From: Jacaranda mimosifolia
Lineage: Eukaryota; Streptophyta; Magnoliopsida; Lamiales; Bignoniaceae
Direction: 5' to 3'
Length of the DNA stretch: 64,000 nucleotides
NCBI GenBank assembly: GCA_018894105.1
Contig: CM032129.1
Span: 29,777,468 to 29,841,467 of the forward strand
Shown here in pieces: positions 34,914-47,388 of the stretch; position 1 is the stretch's first letter, and each line of letters starts with the position of its first letter. Made by a program: the position numbers and the translations under genes. The notes beneath the pieces are model-generated. The model saw nothing but the letters and a program-made list of their open reading frames with translations, ran no database searches and had not been told where the DNA came from.

Positions 34914-37900
34914 GTCGATATTGCTTGCAATGAATCCTATTTCCAGGGAAAAAAAATTTAATATATATACCAAACAGTTATAACAAAATCTATTGATGCT
35001 TTATAAAACTATACATTATTAATTTATCATTTGTAATGTGACAACTTATTCTTCCAATTACCTCATTAACGTAGATAGTTTGGAATCTGGATCAAGAATA
35101 AACGAAGACAGAATGGAAACACAAAGTGAATATAAACAACGTAGTATTATTTTTTAATTTTTATTTTTTTTCAATTTTTATTAGATTTTATAATATGGGG
35201 GGAAAATGTTTTGGGCTCATGTTGGTATTATGTCCTTTCTGTTTCAGTTCGCGTCTTTTTTGTATTACAAACTACCAACTAAGAATTTATTATAGTAATA
35301 GTTTTGCATAATAAATCCAAATAATTAACTCACACATACTTTTAATAGTTTATTCCTAGCTAATTAATAATTTGTCTTTGAATTTCTAATTATTACAAAT
35401 ATATATTTAGTATGTTAATGAAGTAATTAAATATACATTTTACTATCAATTTATTTTCAAAGTAGACAAAGAATTACGTTGTTTTGTTCTAAAGATGAGA
35501 TGTAAGTGTTCTTTTTTTTTTTTTTTTTAATTGAGTTATGTATTTTAATAATTAAGCAATAATACAAAAACCTATATTTATAATATTAATGGGCTGGTCA
35601 AAAAGGTGCTGCTAAAGTTTTCTAATTTCCCCGTGATAATAAATTAAATAGCATCTTGAAGCAAAAGTACAGAAGTGGAGATTGGCCTCAAATTAGCAAG
35701 CTTTTCAATCAAGTCATTCATAGCGAACCAATCTAAGCCCTACAAAAAGATAGCTTCAACCACAAGAATATGTGGAAGAGATCTTACCACATATTTCAAA
35801 TATTTTCTTTTTCTTTTTCTTTTTTGAAATTAAAAAAGGTTGATAAGTGATAAGAAAATGCTAGTTTAATGAGAGGAATAAAAGTTAATTGTCAAATTTA
35901 CTTTATCTCTTTTAATTTATTGAAGTTTCACATTTTAATCCCGGCAATTTTTCTTTTTTAAATTTATTGAAACTTCATATTATAATTCAAGCAAATTTTC
36001 ATAAAGTAAGAAGCGAATTGGATATCTTTGGCTGGTTCGCGTTTTCATTTTTGGCATAAAATTTATTGGTGGATGGAATTTTTATATGAATTTTTTTAAT
36101 ATTTATATTATTATCAAGTTTTTGATCGAGCGAGTGCACTTATTAATGATAGTTCAATAAAAGTACAAGAAAAATAATTTAAAAACCTTAAATTTAACAA
36201 TTTTTCAAAATGAACATACATAGACAGTATCACTTAATTAAAAAGGCGAGAAGAGTTAACAATTTGCAATCTCCATGAGTTAATCATCAAGGGTGGACAT
36301 GTCCACTTAATTAGACATAGTATTGCCTAATTTAGTTTGACTAGTTCGTGGAGATTATAAATTTTATATAAACATCATTCTGTAAGAAAAGAAGAGGAAA
36401 ATAGTGTATTGGTTATTTCGAAAATCATCACTATCTATATATTTTTAATGACAAGAATTTTTATCTTTTTATAATTTTAAAGTACAAATTTGATATGATA
36501 AAAATTGAGAATTAAAAACAAATTGTATATAGATTATCTCTATTGTAATTAGTAATCCATTAATGCTGCACGAAAATAGAGTTATAGTCCTTCCCGGTAA
36601 ATCGGAAAATGTTGGATTCGTTCTCTCTGAAACACGTGCAAAGAGTTTTTAAATCTCTAAGTATTTGCAATTTTTTTGTCTAAGGTTTAGTAATTATAGT
36701 TTATTTCTTGATGGGCTTGAAGCCATTAGAGTTTTGGTGCTCTTCTTAATGGACTTAATTAATTTAATTAATTTAGACTTTCCAACTTCTTGTATAATTA
36801 TTTTTCTTGATCCATTGGGTCTTTTTAGTTATTTTCCCTTTTTATCCTTGTAAACTTAATATCGTATCACACATGTATAATAACAATCAAAATTATCACA
36901 ATAATTTGTGATATTATGACGACAAAAACTGTAATAATTAATATTTTTGTTGTGGTATCACTAATTGCGTTTCTATCAAATTTAAAACAAAATCATTACA
37001 ATTTTATATATATCGTTAATAACAATTTAATATATGTTATTGATGACAATTTATATTATCATTTAGCAGTTTATCACTAATGTTATTTTTTTAGCAGCAT
37101 TATAATTAAGTGTTAGCAAAAAGGTCCTACGACCTTTAGCCCAGTGAGGATATAACATGGTAAGGGTCTCAGTATAATTTCTATAACTACGAAAAAGCAA
37201 TTATGAACATGGTCGACATAATTAAGGTAGGACCAAATGGTATTCTATTTTCAGTTGCTTGACGTAATTAAAGTATGTGAGACATGTTTATTTCTTGTCA
37301 TAAAATTAGTATTTAGAAATCGATGTATGATAAAATTGATTTGGTTTTTTGCCAATTATGTTATTTGGGGCTGGAAAATCACTTTCAGACTTGGAAAAAT
37401 ATAATTAATATTATATTTATTTTGGCCATTAAAGAAAATCATGAAATTTCATTATCATGGTTTTTGCCCCCACTAGTATGACAAAATATGATGCATTAAT
37501 AATTTAGTTCCCCATCCCAATTGCACATCAAATCTTTGAATTTTCCAATCTTAATTATAGCTTGCCCTAGCTGTTGGTCACTAGCTACATATGAATTTTA
37601 TTAATTTATTCTTTTTTCTTAATTAACATTAATTTATTTGAATCATGTGACATCCGGACTAATATCTTAAGTTAGAATATTGGAATATTTGTATCGTGAA
37701 ATGAAGAAGCAATAAAATTTAATAGTGAGAATAAGAGAACGTACCTAAAATAAATTAAATAGTTTCCTTCATGTGACATTTTACATGCTTTTAATTCATG
37801 GGGTATACTTTCTCTGGTGATAAAAGACTTTTGGGATCAGTTTAAATTGAATTTTCAATATAATCTATCTATGATATCGAACCTTATCTGAATTAAAAGG

Positions 37901-37951
37901 GATGTTCTACCTTAATTTGGAGTCCATGTGAACGCCTTATTTAAATTGGAG
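34914..37951. other. AT-rich intergenic DNA, no gene recognised
   Basis: Only spurious short frames are present. T-rich runs lie at 35160-35170 and 35510-35528. A degenerate GTGACAA/TATCACTAAT-rich stretch at about 36890-37105 may be an old CACTA-type MITE. At 37130-37170 CTTTAGCCCAGTGAGGAT resembles a SINE A box, but no body could be followed. Confidence 0.35.
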
Positions 37952-38244
37952 TACTGGTGTAAAAGAGTTGAGTCAAGTCCGAATCTAGCAAGCTCAAGCT
38001 CGGATCACTTATTAATTCATGAGTTCGAGTTTGAGGTCGAGCTTAAACAGCCAAACTCAAACTCAGCTCGTTGGAATGGACGAAAGCTCGTTATAAGGAA
38101 GCAGAAGGAGCTTGATTCGTGTAAGCTGGGAAGAGCTTGGGCTTGTATAAATTTGAATTAGCTCGAGTTCATTTAGGCTTAAAACAAAATCTAAATTATA
38201 AACTTTTTAAATAATTTTATCATTTTCTCACAAATAAAAAACTA

Positions 38245-38285
<41 letters not shown>

Positions 38286-39024
38286 GGTGATGATGATGAG
38301 GCTGATGGTCATGACCATCATCATCATCATCATCATCATCACCATCACCATCACCATCACCATCACCATCATCTTCTTCTTTATGACCTTATTATATGGG
38401 TCTAAACTGTAATTATATCTATACTATATAAAAAAAAGATCATTTACACACTCAAAGTGTCGATTATGCCAAGCTACACCAAAATTGGCTTTATCAATTA
38501 TATCCTTAATTTTTAATTTAATTTCAAAAGTGAATTTATCACTTAGTTTAACATTAAAAACACAAATAATATGGTGAAAACATAATAACAAAATTTATGG
38601 AATGTTTAGGTAGATATATTTAATAATTTTAAACGTTTGATGTAGTAAATAATTTGCTAAATATGAGTTTATATTAATGGATAATTACTATTGTATGCTA
38701 TTAATGCAATTATTGTTAAAATTATGTTATTTCTAACATACACTGTAAAAAAATGAGTACTTTATTAATATAATTTAACATCAATAATATGATAAATTAA
38801 TATATACTGAGGAACAGCATGCCACGTCGACTATTATATAATAAAAGAGCTCATTTTGACTCGCAAGCTTTTCGAATCAAATACTATTAAGTTGAACTCG
38901 TTTTGTTTGACTAACAAGCTTAGGTTCAGCTCAGCTCGAACTTGCAAAGATCGAGCCAAATATAAATTTTCATCCAATTGAACTTGAATCATTTGCAAAT
39001 CATCTCATGTCATTTACGCTCCTA
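37952..39024. mobile_element. hAT-type non-autonomous element, copy A (1.07 kb)
   Basis: The ends TACTGGTGTAAAAGA and, inverted, TAGGAGCGTAAATGA form the terminal repeat. The flanks AATTGGAG (37944-37951) and AATTAGAG (39025-39032) agree at 7 of 8 positions, the hAT duplication length. The arms are rich in GAGCTCGAGC / CAAGCTCGGCTC words in both orientations. Both arms match copy B at 59795-60361. Copy A has an extra middle: ATT and CAT/CAC microsatellites (38245-38375), then about 430 bp beginning ATATCTATACTATATAAAA that may be a second insertion. Confidence 0.75.
38245..38375. repeat. Compound (ATT)n-(GAT)n-(CAT/CAC)n microsatellite with hairpin potential
   Basis: ATT units are followed by ATGGTGATGATGATG and, after GGTCATGACC, by a long CATCATCATCACCATCACC run. 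The GAT part can pair with the ATC part around the palindrome GGTCATGACC. Confidence 0.85.
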
Positions 39025-39032
39025 AATTAGAG

Positions 39033-40106
39033 TTCAGGTTTGCATGGTCTACAAGCCCAACCTTGTATAAGAATTAATTCAACGATTAGGCCGGAAGCAA
39101 TAGTTGCTTTAGAACCATAGCTTAATTTTTGTGCCACATGCTACTTGAGTTAAAATTAACATGATCTCTAGATCGAGCTATGTCATTATCAATCAATGTT
39201 TTCATAATAAAATAAAATTTTCACTGCCTTTGCGTATTAGTTAAAACTTAAAAGTATTCTGTGTCATTAAGATTACCTTGTACTTCGGAAATGTGAGAAT
39301 ATTAAAGTCAAATTCTTAAATTAATACGATACTGTATTTTTATTAATTTGGTCCCTCACAAACCCTACGTACCAAGTAATATGATTAATCATGCGCACTG
39401 TCTAGTCTCCTACCTACCACTGCTACAGTCTGCATCTGGGCCTCAATTTGTATTGCGCTTGCCTAATTACCGAACCTACATTTCATGATAATTATAAAAC
39501 TCAATGACGTCTTGAAATTCTTCTTTTATGCCCTGGATCGACGGTTTTCTTTTTATTAATACATGTACAAATTAAGGGTTGGTTAAAAATTTAAATTTCG
39601 AACTTCATATATATAAGTATGAGATCAATATCATTAAATTAATTGGTCATTCCATTGTTATTAATTGGTAGTTCGTTAGATTATAATAAAGTTAGATATG
39701 TAGATATAGCTAGCTCAAATAATAAAACTGACACTACTAAGAAAATGTCCTTTTGCCAATGATTTTGCGAGGGGAAAAAGAAATCAAAATCCATCAGAAA
39801 TGAACCTTTGCGAGGGATTTTGTGAGAAAAAAAGCATATCTTGCAAAAGGACTGGTTGCAAATTTATGCGAGGAATTTCGAGAGGGAATTATGTGGTTCT
39901 TGGGTTTAATTTCTATTGATCTAATTGGAAGTGTAAGAAGAATTCAATCATCTCATGAAGGAAGATAGAATTCAAGCTCAAATTTGAGGTTATTTGAATT
40001 TGAGTTCTTTAACAAGTGTAACTCAAAATAAAATTAGGTTTTTTTATTTTATTTTATTTATTTATATGCGGATGTGTGTTCAATGTTTTTTGAGTTCGAA
40101 TCTAGC
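39033..40106. other. Intergenic DNA, no gene recognised
   Basis: Mixed AT-rich sequence. At 39745-39900 short words such as GCGAGGGATTTTGTGAG and GCGAGGAATTTCGAGAGG recur, possibly the worn end of another DNA transposon. Confidence 0.4.
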
Positions 40107-42059
40107 CACTACAAAACAAAGAGCATTAGTGACCGAAAAATCGGTCACTAAATATTCAAAAATCGATCACTAACAGATTTAGTGACCGATCCGATCGGTC
40201 ACTAAAACCCTCGTCACTAATTTGTCTCAGTCACTAATTTAGTGACCGAAATGGCAGTCCCTAATTATTTTAAAAAATTTGAAAAAATTTGTGTATATTA
40301 GTGACCGCATATTTCGGTTACTAATTTTAATGAATCAAAAATATTTCTCTTCAACTTTGCTTCCTCTTGGATTCAAACTCAAAACCTTTGCTATGCTCAA
40401 ATGAGTAACTGATCATTACACCACATGCATTTTCATGCATTTGTCTCAACAATATAATATATATAATATCTACAAGCTAAAAAGTAATTATAATATTCTT
40501 ATGTATAAGTTACTATTATTTTGCATTTTAAAATTTAACAAAAATAGCAAATATTCATTTAATATTTGTGTAATATTATACAATATAATAACGCACTGTA
40601 TTTTTTATTTATAACTATTACTTTTAAATTTTAGGTATATTTTATCATAATATATAATAAACATATTAAAAATAGTATATACATACTAATATGCATAGTG
40701 ATAAATAGTTTTTTTTATATATAATGAATACTAATATTTATTACTATTTATAGTAGTAGATAGTTTACGCATATATGTGGTAATATGTATATATACTTAT
40801 ACACACAAATTAATATATAATATTATTATATTATAAATATTTATTTATAACTATTACTTTTAAATTTTAGGTATATTTTATCATAATATTGTATATACAT
40901 ACTAATATGTATAGTGATAAATAGTTTTTTTTCTTTTTTTATATAATAAATACTAATATTTATTACTATTTATAGTAATAAAGAGTTTACACATATATAT
41001 GATAATATGTATATATGCTTATACATACAAATTACTATATAATATTATTATATTATAAATATTTATTTATAACTATTACTTTTAAATTTTAGGTATATTT
41101 TATCATAATATTGTATATACATGCTAATATGTATAGTGATAAATAGTTTTTTTTTCTTTTTTTATATAATAAATAGTTTATAATAAATACTAATATTTAT
41201 TACTATTTATAGTAATAAAGTGTTTACACATATATATATATGGTAATATGTATATATGCTTATACATACGAATTAATATATAATATTATTAATTATATTA
41301 TAAGTATTTATTTACTCATAATACATGTATATATATTATTGATGTGTGTATATTAATTAATTCTCTTTTTTTTTTCTTTGTATAAGAATATTATTCTTGT
41401 TGATTTCTTTGTGTATCTATATATATTAATAAATTAATGTTCAATTATATGGATATTATATAGAAATATTTAGTGGTTATATATTTGTATATGTACGTAT
41501 ATTTTTATATTTTTTATATATACATATATTATTATCAAATATATATATATATTTGTTAATAGCAAACATAATATTTTATTACTTATATAAGTGTTACATA
41601 AATTTTATGCTTTCATATTACAAGAATATACAAAAAATAAAACTTTATATTTGTGACCGTTTATTGATTGAAAAACGTGGTCATTAATTAGTGACCGCTT
41701 TATATAGCCATTAATATTACTAACCGAACTCTTAATTCGGTCACTAATTAGTGATCGAATTATCGACTGCTTAGTTCGGTCACTAATTAGTTACCAAATT
41801 AGTGACTACTTTGTGCAATCACTAATATTAGTGATTGAAAAAAGAGTTCGGTCACTAATTAATGACCCAATTAGTGACTGAAGAAAGAATTTGGTCACTA
41901 ATGATTTAGTGACTGCTTTTTTGCGGTCACTAATTCGGTCACTAATCAGTCACTAATTTTTTTTAAATATTATATTTAAATCGATCATTAATTAGTCACT
42001 AATTAGTGACCGATCAATCGGTCACTAAAATTCGATCAGTAAAACTTTTTTTTTTGGTG
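40107..42059. mobile_element. Non-autonomous CACTA element with dense GGTCACTAA subterminal arrays (1.95 kb)
   Basis: It starts CACTACAAAACAAAGAGCAT. The right end, inverted, reads CACCAAAAAAAAAAGTTTTACTG. Immediately inside both ends AGTGACCGA and its inverse TCGGTCACT are repeated many times (40128-40325 and 41645-42040), a textbook subterminal array for CACTA transposase binding. The middle is very AT-rich, contains a 222-236-bp tandem repeat, and has no transposase. I could not find a clean 3-bp duplication (left flank AGC, right flank CAC). Confidence 0.75.
40613..41290. repeat. 222-236-bp tandem repeat, about three copies, within the CACTA element
   Basis: ATTACTTTTAAATTTTAGG occurs near 40617, 40853 and 41075. 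Each copy is followed by TATATTTTATCATAATA, GTATAGTGATAAATAG and TACTAATATTTATTACTA. A partial fourth copy starts near 41280. The copies differ by small indels. Confidence 0.8.
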
Positions 42060-42849
42060 CACATATAAATATGAGGGTGGTGTAGCTTGATCAATTAACG
42101 GTGGCAATATATGTTTTTTAAACTAACTAGTTAGTTTGCAAACTTTTATTTTTTAATATCTAATATGTAATTTATTATTAAAATAATAAAAACCTAACTA
42201 TATTATTACTTTTGTTGGTAAAAAAGTGAGTATATTGATAAATTTTACTATAACAATATGAGTTAAAGTTAATATATTAAATTAAAATAACAACATCCTT
42301 TTATTTATAACAATAACTTTGTATTTTCATAAATTTACAATTGTATGATATTTTAAATTTATAATAAAAAGTTAGAATATTTGCAATTTTTATTGAAGAA
42401 CAAGAGTTGAAAGATATTATTTATTAAATTTAAATAACAACAGTATTATTTCATTTACTATAATTATTATGTATTACATATAATAAAGTTCAAAAAAAAT
42501 AAAATTATATAATAATTTAATTGATAACATATGACAATTATGATACTGAGGATGATGAATGAATAATCCTTTTATTTTATACTATAATTCAAATTAATTT
42601 AATTATTATAATTTTTATTTTCTTTAGATTTATTTGAGTGGAAAGTTTTCAAATATTTAAGTCAAACTTGATTCATTTGTATTCTTAAATTAACATAAGC
42701 TTGTCTATTGATCATATATATAGCTGCCATATCTTAGTTAATTTCTCACTTTATTTATTTTTTATTTATATACACATACATAAGAAAATTTATTAGATTC
42801 AAATCTATGATCTCATATTTTATGTACGTGATCAATGCAGTAATGCCAT
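42060..42849. other. AT-rich spacer, nothing recognised
   Basis: Very AT-rich and low in complexity. No frame or border was found. Confidence 0.4.
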
Positions 42850-42852
42850 TAA

Positions 42853-43235
42853 GAGGGTGTTTGGGTGAGCTTATAAACTCCATAAAACATCTTATAAGAT
42901 GTTCAAGAGTTTATAAGTTGATAAAAAATATTTGGTAATTTTTTTTTAAAAAAGAGCTTATAAGATCCTAAAATAAGATATTAGGATAAACTCTTTTAAA
43001 AAAAGTAAGGAAACCCTAACTTATTTTTAAAATCTTAATAAGTTCCTTTATTTTTAACCATTTTAATCATAAAATTGTCATTATTAACATCTTATAAGCT
43101 CCAATATCTTATTTTATCCAAACACTTTAACAACTTATTTTAAAAATAAGATTTAACATCTTATAAGTTTCAAAAACAACTTATGAGATATATAAACTTA
43201 TAAGATATTTTAAATAAGTTTAGTCAAACACCCTC
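42853..43235. mobile_element. Tourist-like MITE (PIF/Harbinger), 383 bp
   Basis: The terminal inverted repeat GAGGGTGTTTGG is followed at the right by its inverse CAAACACCCTC. TAA flanks both sides (42850-42852 and 43236-43238), the target trinucleotide of Tourist elements. The interior repeats CTTATAAGAT-like words in both orientations and could fold back. It is related to 17885-18250. Confidence 0.82.
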
Positions 43236-43238
43236 TAA

Positions 43239-43938
43239 ATCAAAAACTACTCGACAGTTTCTAACTCCAGTTTAAGCGTTAAACTATTATAGAATGCAGT
43301 AGGAAATTTCGTCTCGTCACATTCACGACTCGACAAGTAGGGTAAGTTATAAAGGACAAATTGATGGTCGTACGTTATGTTCCTACAACAAGAAGAATTA
43401 TGAGGTTGTTTTTCTATGTACGTAGTTTGCAGCATAATTTTGTTGCAGTAACCATAATGTATAATCAAATAAGACCAACTATAAACTGAAGGCGAACCCA
43501 ATATTTGTACGAGAAGGGGGGTAATGTCGACTGAGAGTGGAATATGGGCGTGCCGGCCGGGTTTGATTTGGATCTAAATGAATTGAATTTAAAATGGATC
43601 GGGTCCAACGTGAATATATAGATCAATTAAAAATGAATCGGACTTCAATATCATTCCTTGTTTGCGCTTTGTTTAGATATATATATATATATATATATGA
43701 CTTGTTGTGAGGATGTAAGTACACCTTGGCTATATTTGATTCGTGAGATTACTAAATATTATAAGTTATAGAGCATTTGATTTTGTATTTGATACAGAAA
43801 AACTCAAGTGTCAGACCAGTGAAAAATAGTGGTATTCTAGGAACTATTCATATGTACTATTCAAATTGAATGTCTACATGTGCGGTTACATATTTCACAC
43901 TCAAAATTAGGTATAAAATTACTTAATTATCTTCTGCG
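43239..43938. other. Intergenic DNA, no gene recognised
   Basis: The piece 43540-43660 (GGGTTTGATTTGGATCTAAA, TGAATTTAAAATGGATC) resembles the start of the dispersed repeat at 53600-53710. A (TA)n tract lies at 43677-43698. Confidence 0.4.
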
Positions 43939-43946
43939 GCAGTAAC

Positions 43947-44394
43947 TATGGGTGTCAATTTGGGCCAGAATCAATAGGTTCAACCCAACCCATATGGTAT
44001 TGGATTGCATTGGACTCAACATTTCATAAATGGGTTTGAGCTGGTTGAGTTTTAGATAAGTTGTTTCAAATTTGGATTCATTCAAAAAATTTAATTAATT
44101 TAATAAATTATATTATTATGTTGTAAAAATTGTATATTAAATAGAGTGTAAAAGACATAATAATATTACTATAATGTTTTGAATTACTTTTTTGAAATAA
44201 GTAAATTAAATTATTTTTTTGTTTTTTGTTGAAACCATTTCAAACACAACCCACAACTCAACTTATTTTGAGTCTAACCTACTTTTAACCCATCTACTTA
44301 ACTTATATAGAACCCAACACATTTTGAACCCAATTCACATAAATCCAATCCAAATAAACCCAACCCAACCCAACCCACCCATTTGTCATCCATA
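43947..44394. mobile_element. hAT-type MITE with ATGGGTGTCAA ends (448 bp)
   Basis: The left end is TATGGGTGTCAATTTGGG and the right end, inverted, is TATGGATGACAAATGGG. The flanks GCAGTAAC (43939-43946) and GCAGTAAT (44395-44402) agree at 7 of 8 bases. The arms carry the CCAACCCAACCCAACCC tract and its loose inverse GGTTCAACCCAACCC / TGGGTTTGAG. Confidence 0.82.
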
Positions 44395-44713
44395 GCAGTA
44401 ATGTTTACACTTGTCGGGGAGTATTTCTACTTAGTGCAATTGTCTCTCTTATTAATCAATAAATTGATATTGATAAAGATTGTAGTAAAATTATTAATCT
44501 TAATCAAATAAAATCTAATTTTCCATCAGCCACTATCAATTAAATTTTGGTATCAAACGCGGCCCTCGATTGTAGCTTTGATTAGATAGGATGTTTTGTA
44601 AAAGAGTAAGTATTCAACGTTTAGAGCTTTATGAATGTAAAAACATTATGTACAGATATTTTGATATCAATATATAAGGTAAGGATTCATGGCAAACCCT
44701 TCACCACCCAATC

Positions 44714-44715
<2 letters not shown>

Positions 44716-44744
<29 letters not shown>
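44716..44744. repeat. Poly(A) run of about 29 bases
   Basis: An uninterrupted A run lies between ACCACCCAATC and GGGTGGAACCCC. It could mark the 3' end of a retroposed sequence, but no body could be assigned. Confidence 0.85.
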
Positions 44745-44745
<1 letters not shown>

Positions 44746-44749
44746 TGGA

Positions 44750-45440
44750 ACCCCGGAATTGGGTCCAAAACATGTTGGCTTGTGTCTAGTCAAGTTCAAT
44801 ACCAACCTTTTTTGTTATTCATGTTGCTTATTTTAAAAAATTTAATTTAAAAGGTGATAGTAATTTTGACATACATTTTACACTTTATACAATTTTATAA
44901 CAAAATTAGAGGATTTTAAAATTATATGTTAATTTCATTATTTTTTCACAATGCCATTAAACAATAATTATGATTAATATTTATTTCCTAATGAAATTGA
45001 TAATTTTGAAGTAATAATTATTGCATTAATAAATATATATATATATATATATCACATAGTCTATCACGAGTTTGTTAGTTTTCAATTTTTTAGACTCAAT
45101 AGTCACAAATCGTATGCCAATCTAACTATTAGCAAGCAACATTAGTTAAGCAACAATTTCAAAATATTTTCTAGATTAATAGATACATTGTAAGACTTCA
45201 AAATATTGTTAAAAAATCATGAACAACTAATTTATCAATAAGTTCAAAGCTCAAAATGCTTACGTCAATTTACTTAGACAAAATTGATGAATTTTTGAAA
45301 GTAATTGAATTTTAATTTTCGGGTTTGATACACTTTGAATTTACTTAAACCCATTTTAAACCCAAAATTTAACAACCCACACTGAACTGAACTCACTTGG
45401 ACCCGTCTTTGAACTTTATTGACCCGACCCAATTCTAATT
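44750..45440. repeat. Dispersed repeat, copy 1
   Basis: It shares, in the same order, GCTTATTTTAAAAAATTTAA, GATAATTTTGAAGTAATAA, AAGCAACAATTTCAAAATAT and CAAAATGCTTACGTCAATTT with 53590-54260, with many substitutions. The ends GGGTCCAAAAC and GACCCGACCCAATTC suggest a hAT-like element. No duplication was identified. Confidence 0.6.
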
Positions 45441-45924
45441 TCCACGAAACCCTCTATTCCTTAAGCCCACAAAGAAAAAGGCCCATATAAACATTGAAAA
45501 CAAAAACAAAAACAGTCCAATTGTTGAAGAGGTACGAAAATCACTGACCAAAACAAATATCGATTTTAGGACTACGAAGCAGAACTAGAAGAACAACAAC
45601 AAATAAAAGGCTGAAAACAAACCAGTACTACAGTCTACAGTTGTCCTAATATCTGTTCAAATCCAATAATTTTCATCAGCAAAACTAACAAAGTTAACTC
45701 TTTACAAGGCCCTCCTCATCTTAATTCCAAGGAAAGGGGAAAAAATATAAGCCAAAACAACAAAAAGAAAATTCTTGAACACTAGATATGTCCCCTTATG
45801 TGTTTCACCTTAAAAGCATATGCAAATTTCCTTCCACGACATCATCTGATAACTTTGCAGCTTCTGCATTAGGACAACATGAGGAACTTTGACAGCACGG
45901 GAATTTGCCTTATGTTCTCGGCTT

Positions 45925-47388
45925 TTATGCCACTCTAATGTTTGTTGGTTTTGCATTGTCTTCAATGAATTTGGACTTCGACTTTGTTGTTCTGGTTGAC
46001 CTTGATGAAGAGGCAGAATTCAACTTTGGAGAGGAAGTTGACTTTGATTTCTTCCGTTTCTCCTTTTTCTTAATACTAGGAAGCTCTGTTGAGACCATGT
46101 CTTTAAACATATCAGATTCTGATTGCTGCCTCATGGATCCACCGAAATCTGTTCGGACAAAAACAGAAGGCAAAATTGAGGAAACTGTTAAGACTTTTGT
46201 AATCTTCGTAAACTCGCCAAGAAAAAAGAACGAAGCCTATCTTCTTTTTCGACTGAGATACAATATTTCAGATATAATAAGTTTTAAACTAAAAATCGAG
46301 CGTCCCGTTTGCTATTTCATCATTAACATGAAATTTTATAGCAGACAGGGAATGATATCGGTTGTAAGATGGCTTTCTTCCATAATTGCCTTAAAATCGA
46401 TACATTGTCTTATTTTCCTTTATTTGTTTCTATTTATATTTTGTGTTTTCTGGTACTTTCAGGTGCCTAGGACAACAGTTGATGTTGCTACCACAAGTCT
46501 ACTCGTTCACAGCACCAGAAAGCAGTTTTATTCAACCCACCATCTCGTGACAGATGAGCCAAAATTTCCCCTGTTTTTAGGCAAAGATTCTTGGGAACTT
46601 TACCTCTCTCGAATTAGGTCCAAGAGTACAACTAGGCATAGGACATGTTTTATCATTTTCCAGAAAAATGCAACCCGTGACAAATCTATGTGTCTGAATG
46701 AAGACATTGCACATGATAGAGTAATCAATAGATCAACTGTCCTTTCTCAAATTCTTGATTGTACCATGTGCCACTACTCAAAAGATCACCAGCCCCTTGT
46801 AACTGTTCTCAACAATCTACTCAGCCTTTTAGGTAATGATGTTAATAGTTCTAGCTACTTATCCATTATCTTGAATTGGTTTATTACATAAAAACATCAG
46901 GAGAAGTAAAAAGAAACCACAGAAAGATGCTAAGAACCAACCTTGAGATGACCATGGAGAAAGAGCAGAACCAGAATTACCAATTGATGTTGCCGCAAAA
47001 TCAGGCCCTGTCCTGAATTCGTTCATCTACATTTGCAAATAAAAGAAACTCAATCATCCAAATTCTTGACTGAATTAAGAAAATAGAACAGTAAAAAATA
47101 CAAAAGGATAAGGACAATACGGACCCAAGTGGGGGCGTTTCCAGAGGGGCCATCCCACCCAATATGTGCCACATGCTTAACATCTGTGGGATAACCAATC
47201 TCCATTTCACGCTCCTTCACAACTGCAAGAAAGATGAATTTTTCCACTCAGACCCCAAATATACCGTAAAAGAATTCAAGATTTTTCAGAAAAAATTACT
47301 ATAAGATATAAACATAGAGCCAATTACCAAAGATTTGAGACAGAGTATATTTGAAACCCTTGTAGATCCCTTTCATTTTTGTTCCCAT
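45925..47388 (-). CDS. ROP-interactive CRIB-motif (RIC-like) protein, 155 aa
   Basis: Four coding exons join in frame: 47388-47328, 47222-47125, 47026-46942 and 46148-45925 (468 nt). The protein begins [20 protein letters not shown]. The CRIB motif [20 protein letters not shown] spans about residues 29-48, with the conserved I-x-x-P, H-x-x-H and W-D-G positions. It continues [16 protein letters not shown] and ends in a Lys/Ser/Thr-rich tail. RIC proteins bind GTP-loaded ROP/RAC GTPases through CRIB and pass the signal to the cytoskeleton or to vesicle traffic near the plasma membrane. The small size, early CRIB and basic tail resemble the RIC10/RIC11 group of Arabidopsis, but I cannot assign an orthologue. 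The last acceptor (GAACAG|ATTTCGG, 793-nt intron) was chosen because it keeps the frame; another small exon in that intron cannot be excluded. Confidence 0.85.

Noticed and set aside
36890..37105. GTGACAA / TATCACTAAT-rich stretch resembling a CACTA-type MITE
   Set aside because: Neither terminal repeats nor a 3-bp duplication could be defined, so it is mentioned only in the intergenic note.
37130..37180. SINE A-box-like phrase CTTTAGCCCAGTGAGG
   Set aside because: No B box at the right distance and no A-rich tail.
45905..46891. 328-codon plus-strand frame, the longest in its area
   Set aside because: It lies opposite the last exon and last intron of the RIC-like gene. The protein has no domain and strongly biased composition, and the minus-strand reading explains the conservation.
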